From NCBI GenBank assembly GCA_007922225.1, contig ML679961.1, positions 6,059,702 through 6,123,701 on the forward strand: a stretch of DNA of 64,000 nucleotides, in the 5' to 3' direction. Each line of letters starts with the position of its first letter. Position 1 is the first letter of the stretch. The position numbers and the translations under genes are program-made. The DNA is from Emydura subglobosa (lineage: Eukaryota; Chordata; Testudines; Chelidae). The notes below the pieces were generated by a model. The model was given only the letters and a program-made list of their open reading frames with translations. It searched no databases and had not been told where the DNA came from. This document shows positions 1 through 12,200 of this stretch, piece by piece.

Positions 1-960
1 CCTGGCTGGCCCCTGCATACACAATAGCGGCCTTGGGAGCTTCCAGGACTAAACCTAGTCTGATGATAATAATAATCTGAGACATAGTCTAACTTAACAA
101 TTGCAATTATGCAAACTAAACATCCAATAAACTTCACTTAGCGTTAACACACCTTTACTTAACACATTAAGGAAATATGGCATACCAGACTGAAATTAAA
201 CATCACGACTGTTTTAAATCCATGGGGGCAGTTGAATAAATCAATTAACAGATATAGTATACAATAATAAATGAAACATGTCTAACTGGCATCTACACTG
301 CCACTATTTACCCCACCTCTGGAGTGTGCGCTCCCCTAGAGCTCAGAGCCCCGACCCCTTGCTGGCATGGGCGCACGTGAAGATCTGAAGAAGGAGGCAG
401 CACTCTCTGGGTTCAGTGTACCAGTCCAGCCCAGGTATCAAGCTGGAGATTTGGAGTTGGCCCAACCAAATGGCTGCGATCCTGGCTCTGGCTCTTCTCA
501 GGCAGAGTCAAAGTCTCTCTGCTGTGTCCCTTCCTTTACACGCCCTGCCCCAAACAGAAGGGGGGGAGGGGACACTCACCCCACCTTCACTGCAGGCCCA
601 CCTCAGTCAGCTCCAGGCTCCGTCCCTGCCCTGGCTTGGGCAATGCCACCAACCTCCAAAGCTCCCTGCTCCATCAAAACTCCAGCAGGCGCTCAGCAGT
701 CGCTTCAGGACCCCAGCAGCAACCGTCAGGCAGCAGCTTCCAGCCTCGGCCACGCTCCACCCCAGCACCAGACTGGAGTCCCCCACATGCTTTTTTCTGA
801 CTCCCTGGAAGGGGAAGAGTCTCTCTCCTTTTTCCCCAAGGCATCATGGGAGTTGTAGTTTCCCAGGGTCTTCCCAAGTGTAAACTCCCAATTAAGTCCC
901 CAGGTCCCTGAAGTACAGGGTGCCTACGTTCATAAAGAAGGAAATTTGAAAATATTAATT
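1..960. repeat. Dispersed GC-rich repeat, copy 1 (cut by window edge)
   Basis: This stretch is homologous in order to 42,790-43,640. The AT-rich part around 118-225 (blocks such as 'cttagcgttaacacacctt') matches 42,806-42,912, and the GC-rich part around 640-925 matches 43,345-43,625. Shared blocks include 'gctccctgct', 'gcgctcagcag', 'ttccccaaggc' and 'gggtgcctac'. The middle is less clearly alignable. It carries 'ATCATGGGAGTTGTAGTTTC' near 844, resembling a known vertebrate promoter motif. I cannot assign a family; a retroviral LTR or leader is possible. The two overlapping open frames at 367-883 lie inside the repeat and are not supported as genes. Confidence 0.6.
836..863. promoter_or_regulatory. 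ZNF143/SBF-like motif in the repeat
   Basis: The sequence 'GGGAGTTGTAGT' with flanking 'CATCAT' is close to the reverse complement of the vertebrate ZNF143 (SBF) site, whose core is ACTACAACTCCCA. Such sites are often found in promoters and in some repeat families. The related copy near 43,530 keeps the flanks but has lost the core. Binding here is an inference from the motif alone. Confidence 0.4.
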
Positions 961-2235
961 GTGCACGCACGCAACGATCGTATGGTAAAGGCTGGGGCTG
1001 GAGTCCTAAGTAGAGAGAGGGACTCCTATAACAACTTCCACTTTCAGTATTTGGAAAGGTTCCTATAGAAAAATCCAGCTTGCCAGGACAGGAGGCCATG
1101 GTCTGCACAAACGTGCAGTCAGAGAGAGGAACTCTGTAGCACTAAATGGGTAAGAAAATTGACTTACCTCCTCTCTACATAGTTTCCAAGTAGGCCCTCG
1201 AAAGCCAGCTGGATTACCGAGGCGAGTGAGTTAAGCTGGTGAATAAGTGGTTTGTAGGCTCTGTCCGGGTATCACACGAAGGATTTCCCTTGCCTCCCTG
1301 TAAAACACGGAATCCTTTTCCACCCAGCATCTAAAAATATCCTAATTGTCCTTTTAGGGGCTTATACAGCCCAGACATTGCTAGAGGGAGTAGGGCAGCG
1401 GAGAGGCTAGACTCTTAACAGAAAGCTTGTGGATCTCTCCCGCAGAAACACTGTGCTGCACTGCCTATCACTAATGACACGTGCAGTTTAATTTAATATT
1501 CCCCCCTACCATTTGTAAGTCTCCCAAGCAGCAGGCTCATGCTTTATGACTTCAGCAGAAGTCTACAATTGACTGATAGCCCGTAGGGACTCTTACCCTT
1601 TTGCGTGGTGACTATTTATTTGTGCTGTTCCTTGGTAATGCAGTCTTTTGGTGGGGGGGAAGGAGAGGGGAGCACTGCTGTTAGTCACAGCACTGGTTGC
1701 ATGGCTGAGTTTGGAATTTCATTACAGATTGCTCAGTAACAGTAATTAGTTTGAGCACTCACCCGTACATGCGGCATTCTGCGAAAAAGAACAAAAGTTT
1801 AAGCAAAAGTCATTTGTTTCCCTTCATTTCCCCTAAAAGATTAATGTTGGCATTCAGATAAAATGTACAGAAACCCTAATATTTGAACACTACAGCACCA
1901 GGACCCAGCATTTCCTGCAGTTAATAGGCAAGGCAGATTCCTAGGCTTCAGGTGCACAGTAATTGAGTAGTAGAAGGACCACAGACAGAAGCAGCCGTTA
2001 GAAATATTGCCTGCTAAGGGTTAACTTGAGCCCTTTAATACTATATGTCACACTGGCTGGATTGAGGGGAGGGTGCATTTATTATGTTATTTAACACCAA
2101 TACGTCTAAATCATAATTCATGTGAGATGTGCCGTGTCAGGCACTGCTAGAAAGGCTGTAATGTGCTAAGTAAGATGATGATGTTTATGTTCATGTGTTG
2201 TGTGTGTAATGGAAGTTATGGATATGGTTGATCCA
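961..2235. other. Unique AT-rich sequence, no gene seen
   Basis: I see no repeat family or convincing open frame. The part at about 1,470-2,060 is repeat-free with mixed AT-rich words and could be non-coding conserved sequence, but nothing in the sequence proves it. Confidence 0.4.
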
Positions 2236-2840
2236 TATCCAGAGCATATTGGGCTGCATTAGGAGGGGCATTGCCAGCAGGTCCCAGGAAGTGATTATTC
2301 CCCTCTATTCGACGTTGATGAGGCTGCATTTAGAGTATTGTGTCCAGTTTTGGGCCCCCCACTACAAAAAGGAGGTAGACAAGTTGGAGGGAGTCCAGTG
2401 GAGGACAATGAAAATGATTAGGGGCTGGATCACATGACTTATGAGAGGCTGAGGAAACTGGGCTTGTTTAGTCTGCAAAAGGGAAGAATGAGGGGGGATT
2501 TGATAGCAGCCTTTAACTACCTGAAAGGGGGTTCCAGGGAGGATGGAGCTAGGCTGTTCTCAGTGGTGGCAGATGACAGAACAAGGAGCAACATTCTCAA
2601 GTTGCAGTTGGGGAGGTCTAGGTTGGACATTAGGAAAAAGTTTTTCATCACGAGGGTGGTGAAGCACTGGAATGGGTTACCTAGGGAGGTGGTGGAATCT
2701 CCATCCTTAGATGTTTTTAAGCTGGGGCTTGACAAAGCCCTGGCTGGGATGATATAGCTGAGGTTAGACCTGCTTTGAGCAGCGGGTGGGACTAGATACC
2801 TCCTGAGGTCCCTTCCAACTCTCCTATTCTATGATTCTAT
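2236..2840 (+). mobile_element. CR1 LINE fragment, ORF2 C-terminal region and 3' end
   Basis: The plus strand encodes the C-terminal part of CR1 ORF2 (after the reverse transcriptase domain). Recognisable pieces are [11 protein letters not shown] at about 2,330 and [28 protein letters not shown] further on. The reading frame shifts near 2,434, where one open frame (2,228-2,437) stops and the next (2,434-2,757) continues the same protein, so the copy is dead. The 3' end carries the family's 'cctcctgaggtcccttccaa' and finishes in 'attctatgattctat'. It is 5'-truncated, as most CR1 copies are. An LTR-like element starts directly after it. Confidence 0.93.
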
Positions 2841-3712
2841 CTGTATTTCAAATTGTGCTGTGTCTGGGCGACAACCCAGACAGGGTGGCTGCAGAACAAA
2901 AGCCTGCTTAATGGCCCATTAAGAGATCCCCAGGTACAAGAGCCCAGGGGGAGAAGCCAGGGATATACCTGATGAGTCACCAGGACTTACTCATGTGACT
3001 CTGGACTCCATTTTGGTTCCTGTAAAATTCCACAAGCAGCATGGCAAAAGCCAGAGGACAAAAGGCAGATGCCTGGGATCCATTTTGTCTTCAGTCATCA
3101 CCTACCTCTGGATCAACTCATCTACTGACGCTGTGAAACAAAGGACTGAGACCCATCCAGGTACTGGATGTACACCAGAGGAACTATACAAGCCTGCAAA
3201 CTCCACAATTCTTCTAGAAACCTGATATATATGGACTTTCAAATCATTTGTATATATCTGATTGCTTTAATCCTTTAACATTTCTCTTATGGTTTGTTTC
3301 TTTCTTTTTATAATAAACCTTTAGTTTTAGTTACTAAAGGATTGGCTGGCAGCGTGGTATTTTGGGTAAGATCCAAACTTATATTGATCTGGTACCGTGG
3401 CTGACCCTCTGGGATCAGGAGGAACCTTTTGGGTAAAGAGCATAGAGTTTTAAATAACTGGTCTCTTTACTGGACCTAGTGGCTGATTGGGAGCCAGAGA
3501 CTGAAATGCTGTAAAGGGGGCTGTGTGTATTTGTATTTTGGCCTCTTGATAACCAGTGTGGGGAATCAGAAGCAGTTCGTGGCTGGTTGGGAAGCCTAAC
3601 TTCAATGTCACCCACCAGCGCTGGGAGAATCTGCTCTCCTTTTGCAGCCTGCCCTGACCTTGGCATTATCAGGTGGCTGCCCTAGACACGGACGGGTCAC
3701 ACTATATTCTTG
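2841..3712 (+). mobile_element. LTR-like retroelement (solo LTR candidate)
   Basis: This begins right after the CR1 tail. It contains an AATAAA signal at 3,312-3,317 within 'TAATAAACCTTTAGTTTTAG', followed by 'ctaaaggattggctggcag' and a splice-donor-like 'GGGTAAG' near 3,363. I recognise this R/U5-like block as a recurrent turtle LTR type. No internal retroviral gene follows. The ends are approximate, because I did not find a clear target duplication. Confidence 0.5.
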
Positions 3713-6700
3713 TTCTTTTGGCAAAATATGCCAGTAGAGATGAACCATAGCTCCCAAGCTCGACTCTGGAGCCACACTTCAGGAGGAGCTCCACTACCTT
3801 CGTGATGGGGAGGTGGCATAGGAGGGAGCAGCATCAAAATGAATAGAACATGGCAATAGATTATTTTGATTTAACTGGGGAGTGCCTCGCTAAGAATGAT
3901 ATACGTTTACAGCTCGCTCGCTCTCAGGATGTGGATGGGTGCAAAGGATTCCACAGCCAGAAAAGAAATTTAATTTAATAAAATTAATCTGCACTTCAGA
4001 ATCCTACAAGTCTGGTTTTAGCCCTGCCCTGACTTCCTGTGCTCCTATTTCATATTTCTGGGCTCACACTGCGCTGTCAGCTTTATTATTCTCAGTGAAC
4101 TGCATGATCCACAGTACGTAGGTTTAATTTTCAGAGAAATGCCATTTTACATAGGTTGGTGCAAGTCTGTTCATTCTTACTCATTCAGTTCTCACCGTCT
4201 AATGCTCCCTTATCTTCCCGAGAAGGGGGAGTAGCACATTGCCAAAAAATTGCACATAATGATACCAGCAAAAAGGCAAAGGAAGATATTCCACCCACAC
4301 CAGTTCAGATCTCCTATTGCTTGGAGAATAGGAGCACTGCTGCTATGCTGTCTTGAATGAGTACTACCGAGTGCACAATGGAAAGGAGTCTAGTTTTTGA
4401 TCGCACACTGTGTGCGGATAACAGAATAACTCTAAAGGGAGGCTGAATTATATCTGCAAGTCCTTCTCTTTTGGACAATGATCCTGACACCTCTACTTAG
4501 ACAAACAGGCTCATTCTAGTCAATGGGATTGCCCACATAAATGAGGTCTGCCTGTACGAGGGTCCTTGGTCAGGATTGGAGCTAACATGGGCAACCACTC
4601 TAGGCTCCAGGGCTGAAAGCTATTGTAGAGTCAATAGGAAAACATCCCTGCATCTGAAGGACGAGGTCTCTGAAGTCTGGAGGTCTGTGGTTAATAATGT
4701 CAAATCTCCCGGGTACAAAAGTGGACAGAGCTGGAGAGGGTGATGAAGACTGCTTTGTTCCACAATGTATTGCACTTATCAGCCAATAAAAGATTCCAAA
4801 GTTAATTTAATCACCGGGCTCTACAACAAAGCCAGTTGCCCTGGGACAGGGTTAAGAGAGATCTTCAATGAGGATTCACATTCCAGGTACACAGCAGTAG
4901 AGCTGCTTGTGAAAAAAAATTACCTTCCTCCCCCCCCCTGAAAAAAATATTGAAGAGCATTTTTACTTGTCACTTTCAATTTTTTTATTCCCCTCACTCC
5001 CCAAAAATAAATCTGAATGGAGTGGAAGTATTCCCAGCAATACACCTCGCCAACTTGGGAGAGTGAACCATAGCTCAACCCACTATCCGCCCCTTTCTGG
5101 GTGCCATAGATGCTGGGGCAGTGATCCAGGAAGCAGCCCATGTGCTCACCAAGTCCCTGCGTGCAGGTCCTGCAATCCTGCTGGACCCTTCTCCCTTGAA
5201 TGCCTGGGGAAGGGCTATGCCAGAGTCTAACCCACTATGAATAAAAATCACACTTATCAACTATCATTGAGTACCGGAGATTATTCCGGAAGGCACTGAC
5301 ATGGAGTGATGTTAGTGTTACTTCATGGTGCAGCAATTTAAATGCAATTAATTGCTTTTTGAGACCCAGCTTCAATCCTTGCCCTCTATTACTCAGACCT
5401 ACCTTTTCCAGCATGCAGCTTTTTTTAAATGGAACATTAAAGACTTTAGAAAAGGAGACGCTTCAAATCACAGGCAGAGTAAATATTAAGTCCTGCGTGT
5501 TTGTTCTGGGTTGCTGAAAAGAAGGATTTTGATGGGAGTTAAACGGTTCTGCAGCCTCCACACTGGAGGGGGCATATCAGCCAAACAAGCTATTTAGTTT
5601 CAGAAGAGCAAATGTTGAGGTAATACCCATTTGCAAAATTAATTTGAGGCTTAAAAAATAAATACTGACTGTGGGATATTGGTTTCACACTGTATTGTTT
5701 CAAGGAAAGCAGTAAAGTAGAAGGGAAGGCCAGATCTTACGCTGTGCACACTCAGCGTAGCAAGGAGTGGGGTGAATAGTTTGTTCTGAGCCACCTTTCC
5801 ATCCCCTTAATATTTGGCTGGCCGGGGGAAAGGCACAGCCCCTAGTGCAACCCACGTATTTCTCTTAGTTATATCAGCAGTCCCATAAGGTCCACTGTGC
5901 TGACTGAAGATCTCGGACATAAGACCCGCCCCTTCATGCTACCTCCTACCTGAAATCCTCCACAATACAAAGCAGTTGAGACAGAGGGTCTGGCCCTGAA
6001 TTTCCAGGACTGCTTCAGTGACTCTCTACCACTGTTCTCTTATACCCTGCTGATGTGACACCTACCATAGAACCACCCTTGAAGTCTGCCTGGGCAGGGG
6101 TTAGACAATTGCAGTCCTTCCCCAAACCCAACACTGCAGAATTTTCTAAAAGCTTGAAGAGTTCTTATATTCCTGTGACCTAAGGATCCTTCAATGCTAG
6201 CTGGCCAAGAGTTCACTGTTCTGAAACAGTCACGCCTGACAAACTCACTACACTTACTATGACAGCAGTATGTTATTTATCCAACGGGGTCTCAGGAGGT
6301 CTAGATCATACTGGTCCTCAATCGCTGTGAGACATACATACAGATATGTAAGGAGTTGTGCATACTCACTGGAAATCAGTTTTCAAGTCTGCATCCAAGG
6401 CAGGGTTGACACCAGTTTCTGTAGCACACAAGATGTCTAGTCACCTGTCGGCCTCTGTTTACACATCAAATAAGCATTATAAGCCAACACAATGGAAGCT
6501 CCATTTACATACAAAGCCATCATGAGGCTGTGAAGTCAGCACATCAGGGAATAAAACCAGGGGGGAGGGGTCATCCTGATAGTGGGGACCAACAGTGCGT
6601 TTTGGGAAAGGCAAAAGGACCCCTCTGTCCTGCTCCTGAGGAAGTAATTGAGCAGCATGATTACATACATGAAAACGGGATCCGAACCAGCCTGGGTTGG

Positions 6701-6799
6701 AAACACGATGACTTTGGGTGGGGTTCGACTGCTTGAGAAAGGAGGTTAGCCTGTGAAATTTCAATTTAATCTCTAGAAGGCACATTGCAATTTTGTTTG
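3713..6799. other. Mostly unique sequence, no gene seen
   Basis: This is a mixture of AT-rich and moderate-GC DNA. Apart from the small hairpin repeat at 4,481-4,576, I recognise no repeat. The open frames are short (up to 102 codons) and overlap on both strands. Confidence 0.4.
4481..4576. repeat. Small palindromic (MITE-like) element
   Basis: It starts with ATCCTGAC and ends with the exact reverse complement GTCAGGAT, 96 bp end to end. The centre contains 'AGTCAATGGGATTG', a motif shared by several short repeats in this window. This fits a tiny non-autonomous DNA transposon or its relic. The family is not named here. Confidence 0.45.
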
Positions 6800-7015
6800 G
6801 TATTTAACTCCGACTTTAAGGCCAGAAGGGGCCATGGTGATCATCTACTCTGACCTCCAGCACATCACAGGCCACAGAACATCATTCACCCATTCCTCTC
6901 ACATACCCCTTGCCTCTGGCTGAGTTACTGAAGTCCTCAAATCATGATTTAAAGACTTCAAATTACTGAAAATCTACCATTTACACTAGTTTGAACCTGC
7001 AAGGGACCCAGGCCC
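6800..7015 (-). mobile_element. CR1 3'-end fragment
   Basis: The words 'aaggccagaaggggccat', 'gtgatcatctactctgacct' and 'cacaggccacagaac' are the reverse complement of a CR1 subfamily 3' end that reads '...ggtcagactagatgatca...'. The remainder is divergent. No coding part is retained. Confidence 0.75.
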
Positions 7016-7365
7016 CATCAGTATCTCTTAAATCTCAATCTTTGATAATAAACTTATGATTGTTTGCACTGTAAATACCTCTCAGTGCTGTGATGTTATA
7101 CAGGAGCATATCTTCAGGTCCATCAGACAAGCTAGCGTGTACACGCTCCCTGCAAACCTGGTATGTGTGTGAGCAGCCTGTGACAGGGACTGGGTATCAC
7201 AGGGGAGCTCTTGAAAAGACTCATGCACTGGAGTGTACATATTGTTAACTTGCAAAGCATAATGGGGGGTACAGATTGTTTTAGTGGCTAACAGACTGGT
7301 GCAGTCAGGGAGCTGACACTCTGAACAAGCCATTCTTCCTCTAGCTGGAGACACGGGTGGTAACA
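7016..7365. other. Unassigned spacer
   Basis: There is no recognised repeat or gene. 'aataaacttatgattg' near 7,045 is a polyadenylation-like string, but its context is not diagnostic. Confidence 0.3.
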
Positions 7366-7736
7366 AGGTGCAAAAGAGAAGAGTGAGGGGGGATTTGATA
7401 GCAGCCTTTAAGTACCTGAAAGAGGGTTCCAGGGAGGGATGGAGCTAGGCTGTTCTCAGTGGTGGCAGATGACAGAACTAGGAGCAACGGTCTCAAGTTG
7501 CACTGGGGGAAGTCTAGGTTGGCTATTAGGAAAGAGTTTGTCACTAGAAGGGTGGTGAAGCACTGGAATGGGTTACCTAGGAAGGTGGTGGAATCTCCAG
7601 CCTTAGAGGTTTTTAAGCTGCAGCTTGACAAAGCCCTGGCTGGGATGATTTAGCTGAGGTTAGTCCAGCTTTGACCAGGGGGTTGACTAGATGACCTCCT
7701 GAGGTCCCTTCCAACCCTAATCTTCTATAATTCTGA
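7366..7736 (+). mobile_element. CR1 LINE fragment, 3' end of ORF2
   Basis: This is a short 5'-truncated copy of the same subfamily as the CR1 at 2.2 kb. The open frame 7,459-7,653 reads [16 protein letters not shown] at its start and ends KALAGMI before the 3' tail 'cttccaaccctaatcttct'. An extra base in 'gggagggatgg' near 7,436 breaks the upstream frame. It is a non-functional remnant. Confidence 0.92.
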
Positions 7737-10572
7737 GGGGACTCGTTCCTGGGTACCCCAAGAAAGTGTCAATTCCCTCTGTGGAATATTTGTATAGGGT
7801 GTGCAGGGGAAAATTTAGAAAGCCATAGAAGACAGGGAGAAATGTGAAGAGGTTTAAGTTCCTTAGGCAGACAACAATGAGACATCTTCCTCCCACAATG
7901 AGACATCTTCACAGAGCCAAGAGGGCAGAATCCAAGGAAAGTTACTTGGTGGATATTCAAAAAAGGAAATAAAGCAAGATGTTTTAAAACTCTGATCAGA
8001 TTCCTACTGGTTTTATTTATGGCCCTGTTTAGATGCTCAAAAGACAGTGGGGACATATTTAAATGCTATAGACAATATTAACACATTTTATTGGGGCTTT
8101 CCTTCCACAATGAAATAAATTAAGGAAGCATTCTGGGTACTACCAAAACCATTTATAATCATGGGTGGCAGGCCATGTTATTGGACTTCCTAGGCCATGT
8201 TGCTCTGTCACAACAAGCTTTAACACTATTGCCATGCAGTGAATTTCTTGACCTAGAAGTATCAGCTTGTTCAATAAAAGCAACAGCAGAGCGGTAGAAT
8301 TAGCTTTCCTGGCTTTGGGCACACGATGAATTGACAAATTAGACTTTTAAGTCCAAGGCCTATGTTAAAAGGAATATTAAACCTATCACGGACATAAGCC
8401 ACAGGGACCCGAACCGCGGAAGGAGCTCACAGCTGAGCAATCACAATTCAGTTTTACAACTTTGAGATTCTCACCTATACAGAAATGCAGACAAAAAAAG
8501 CAACTCTCAATTTAATCTTACCGTGGATAGGTTCAAACCTATACAAAACACAGCCCTAAATGCCTGCGAGTGGGGAGGGGGGTAGGGAATGTACTTTGAG
8601 AAAGTTACCCTGTACCTGGGTAGCTTCAAAGTGCGTTCCTGCAGCTATTTTGAAAATGGGGCATGGCAGAAGAGATAAGAAATCTGTAAAGAAAGTGTAA
8701 TGCTAAAAACATTAATGTTAATGGAGATAAACAAGCGAGGTTATTCTCTCATACACACACCCCTCTATGAATGAAAGTGAAAGGATATATATTACATTTT
8801 TTCCTGTAGCATATCATTTTACTTTCATGGCATAGTCACTTTTCCCTGATGCCCTTAAGGGTCTGGAGGTATATTAAATCTATTGGAAGTCCATTCTCAT
8901 ACTGCATACAAATGTAACAAATTATGCTATCTATTACAAAGGATAACCAGGATGCAGCTTTCCCAGAGTTTCCTCACAGGCACAGAGAGAAATCGTCATT
9001 AAGTTTCATAATCACTCACCATGGCCTGCCTAAATTCATTTCACCTACTACAATCTAATTATAGCAAGTAACTTTCAGTCATTAAAGGCTGCAGGGGATC
9101 TCAGTATGTGGAAAGGTTAGGCTGCTGTCTCTGGGGGGAAAAAATGCCTCTGGTGCATTTCTTTGCTGCTATCACAGACTTGCCCATTATAATGATGTTT
9201 ATTACCTTGCGCTCTCTCTAGTTTTTTTAACTGTCGCCATTGAAAAGACACCACCCCATGCAGTGAGTCTTCATTTAGGATTTCGTATTAGCCATGCAGT
9301 TCTAAGCCAGACATGTAAAAAGCCCCTTTACATCTCTGCAGTTCTTAGCCAAAGAAAGCTCACATTTCCCACAAATAGGATCAGATAGAAAGCGGGCAGG
9401 GAGGAGGAATTACTAGACTAAAAAGATCTTTTGAACATTTTCCATCCAGAAAAAGAATAAAAAGTAGCTTTCTTGATGTCTCCTCTAGCTTCAACTCAGA
9501 GCAAAAATCCAACTTTTCCAGCTACATTGGTCGCATCTCAATCAGAAACAAAGGAGGAAAGGGAGGAGAAATGAGATGAGGGTGAAACATGAAACATTAT
9601 TTATGTACCAAATCAATGCACAATGCTGACAGGACTCTGCTGTAGCAGAAACTGACAACCCAGCTGAGTCTCAGGAGTGCTGGCAGATGGAGGATGTTAC
9701 TATTTATACATCCAAACAACTAGTCTATGGAGCGATAAAGTCGCCCCTCTTTCCCTGTCTCTCTCTGCTGGAAGGATGAGACTCCTGTAGAGAGACCACC
9801 TGAAATGCTGTTTGGTGGCAACTGTTCAAAAGATTCGTTATAATTTGGATCTAAACTTCCTGGTTCTTCCCCTATAATTAGGAGGCCATTTCCTTTTGAG
9901 TACAAATAAGCATTCTGGGCTCCATCCTGCAGTCCAAAGCAAGGAGTGTAGGATTAAGCTTCCTACTTAGCTAACACCCTAAAACTACTATTATCCACCT
10001 AACGGACAAAGCAAACTGGGGGCAAAAATCAAGGACTTCATTCTCTGTTGCCAGGTCCCTTGTGCAGTCACCTGCCATTGTACAAAAATGGATGGAGAAT
10101 GCCACCCTTCTGATCAGGTAATATGTTACATCCACTTTGCACAGGGCTACACGAGGCAGAGAGAATCAGCCCCCAAAAGCCCTGAATACCCAGCAAACAA
10201 AAAATACTTTGCCAGTTGGTCTAAGTCCCAAATCAACTTGCCTGTGGAATTGTCTATAGCTGTGAAATGCCACCTTATATCCGGGTAAGTCAGGGTTTTC
10301 CCCCTCATTACCTCCATCAGTTGTCTGGTTTTAAAATAAAGGCACACATTATCAGCACTTATTCCTGTACTGAGGAGGACAAATTTGAGTACATGTGCCA
10401 GGTGCAAGTACACAGGTCCCAGTCATACCTGCTTTTTCCCTGCATCAAGCTTTGAAAACTTTGGCCAGATTCTGCCCTTTACACTGCTCTGATGGGCCGT
10501 GAAGGGCTTAAATGCCTGCAAGAAAATACTTCTGGTATGGGCTGGGAAGGGGGAGTCTCAGGCCAGCAGAGT
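7737..10572. other. Unique AT-rich sequence, no gene seen
   Basis: No repeat family was recognised over about 2.8 kb. All open frames are under 100 codons without protein-like composition. A direct duplication, 'acaatgagacatcttc', occurs twice at about 7,875 and 7,896. The part at about 8,800-9,500 is repeat-free and could be conserved non-coding DNA. Confidence 0.4.
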
Positions 10573-11640
10573 CATCGAATCAGAGTTGGAAGGGACCTCA
10601 GGAGGTATCTAGTCCAACCCCCTGCTCAAAGCAGGACCAACCTCAGCTAAATAATCCTAGTGAGGGTTTTGTCAAGCCGCAGCTTAAAAACCTCTAAAGA
10701 TGGATTTCACCACTTCCCTAGGTAACCCATTCCAGTGCTTCACCACCCTCCTAGTGAAAAACTTTCCTAATGTCCAACCTAGACCTCCCCAACTGAAACT
10801 TGAGACCGTTGCTCCTTGTTCTGTCATCTGCCACCATTGAGAACAGCCTAGCTCCATCCTCCCTGGAACCCCCTTTCAGGTAGTTAAAGGCTGCTATCAA
10901 ATCCCCCCTCATTCTTCTCTTCTGTAGACTGAACAAGCCCAGTTCCCTCAGCCTCTCCTCATAAGTCTTGTGCTCCAGCCCCCTAATCATTTTTGTTGCC
11001 CTCCGCTGGACTCGCTAACCTCTCCACATCCTTTTTGTAGTGGGGGGCCCAAAACTGGACACAATACTCCAAATGCGGCCTCACCAATGCCGAATGGAGG
11101 GAAGTGATTATTCCCCTCTATCTGCTGGCAATGCTCCTACTAATGCAGCCCAATATGCTATTAGCAGTGTGCCCTGGTTGCCAAGAAGGCTGACTCATAT
11201 CCAGCTTCTTATCCACTGTAACCCCCAGGTCCTTTTCTGCAGAACTGCTGCCTAGCTCATTGGTCCTCAGTCTGTAGCTGTGCATGGGATTCTTCCATCC
11301 AAAGTGCAGGACTCTGCACTTGTCCTTGTTGAACCTCCTCAGATTTCTTTTGGCCTAATCCTCCAGTTTGTTTAGGTCACTCTGTGTCCTATCCCTACCT
11401 TCCAGGGTATCTGCAAACTTGCTGAGGGTGCAATCTACCCCATCCTCCAGATCATTGATGAAGATGTTGAACAAAACCGGAGCCAGGACCGACCACTGGG
11501 GCATTCCACTTGTGACCAGCTGCCAGCTAGACATGGAGCCATTGATCTTAATGACTACACCAGCTCCCCTCTGTGCCCCTATCCTATGGGACATGCCAGG
11601 GTGGGAGAGGACACGGCCGGAGTACATTGTGCTTCAGCTA
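10573..11640 (-). mobile_element. CR1 LINE fragment with reverse-transcriptase and C-terminal remnants
   Basis: On the minus strand the order is RT remnant (11,355-11,627, containing [19 protein letters not shown]), then the post-RT domain (10,751-10,990, containing [18 protein letters not shown]), then the 3' tail at 10,573. The palm motif that is normally FADD in CR1 reads FADT and is followed by unrelated residues, which suggests a small deletion next to the catalytic site. Stops and frame breaks are frequent. It is a dead 5'-truncated copy of the same subfamily as those at 2.2, 7.4 and 31.8 kb. Confidence 0.93.
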
Positions 11641-12200
11641 TTCTGTGCCAGCATCATACCCCCATAAAGTGCCATTACAATCCAGCACAACTTAGAGCAG
11701 CCTTTAGGCTGCTCTTAATTCTACCAGCAGCTAAGTAGATCGCCAATGCAGAATGGGAGGGGAGCACAAGGTTAGCTTTAATGTCATCCTTGACCCACCC
11801 CCATGCCGTGTCCCTGCACTAAAGCACAAGAATGCAGAAATACAGAATCTGGGTTTAAATTTTGTTAGCACACATGTACCAGGAGCACAGCTGCAAGGAA
11901 CACATTCCATAAATCAAGACAGACAACCTAAGGCCTGGTCTACCCCCAGCTTTGAATCAGTATACTAGCCGTGTCAGTTGGGGGGGGGAGAGTTTTTAAA
12001 CAATGTAGTCAACCCCTAATGCGGATGCAGTCAGGCTGGGTTAAGAGGGGCTTCCAGCAGAACACCTTCCCATTAGCCTGTTCAAATGCATAGAAGCTGG
12101 GGTAACATCCTCAGCTGGTGCAAACTAGCATAGCTCCGTTGAGGTCAGTCAATGGAGCTACCCAATTTACACTAGTTGGGAATCTGGCCCAAAATCTTTT
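11641..12200. repeat. Transposon-like debris with a hairpin
   Basis: Positions 11,694-11,715 form a perfect 9-bp hairpin (AGAGCAGCC / GGCTGCTCT, loop TTTA). 'aaggcctggtctac' at about 11,931 resembles the end of a common reptile DNA-transposon relic. 12,110-12,195 ends 'gggaatctggccca', matching the small 'tcaatggagct' repeat type seen elsewhere in the window. No autonomous element can be delimited. Confidence 0.35.

Noticed and set aside
11694..11715. Perfect hairpin as a transcription terminator
   Set aside because: The DNA is vertebrate, where such hairpins do not act as intrinsic terminators. It is more likely transposon debris.
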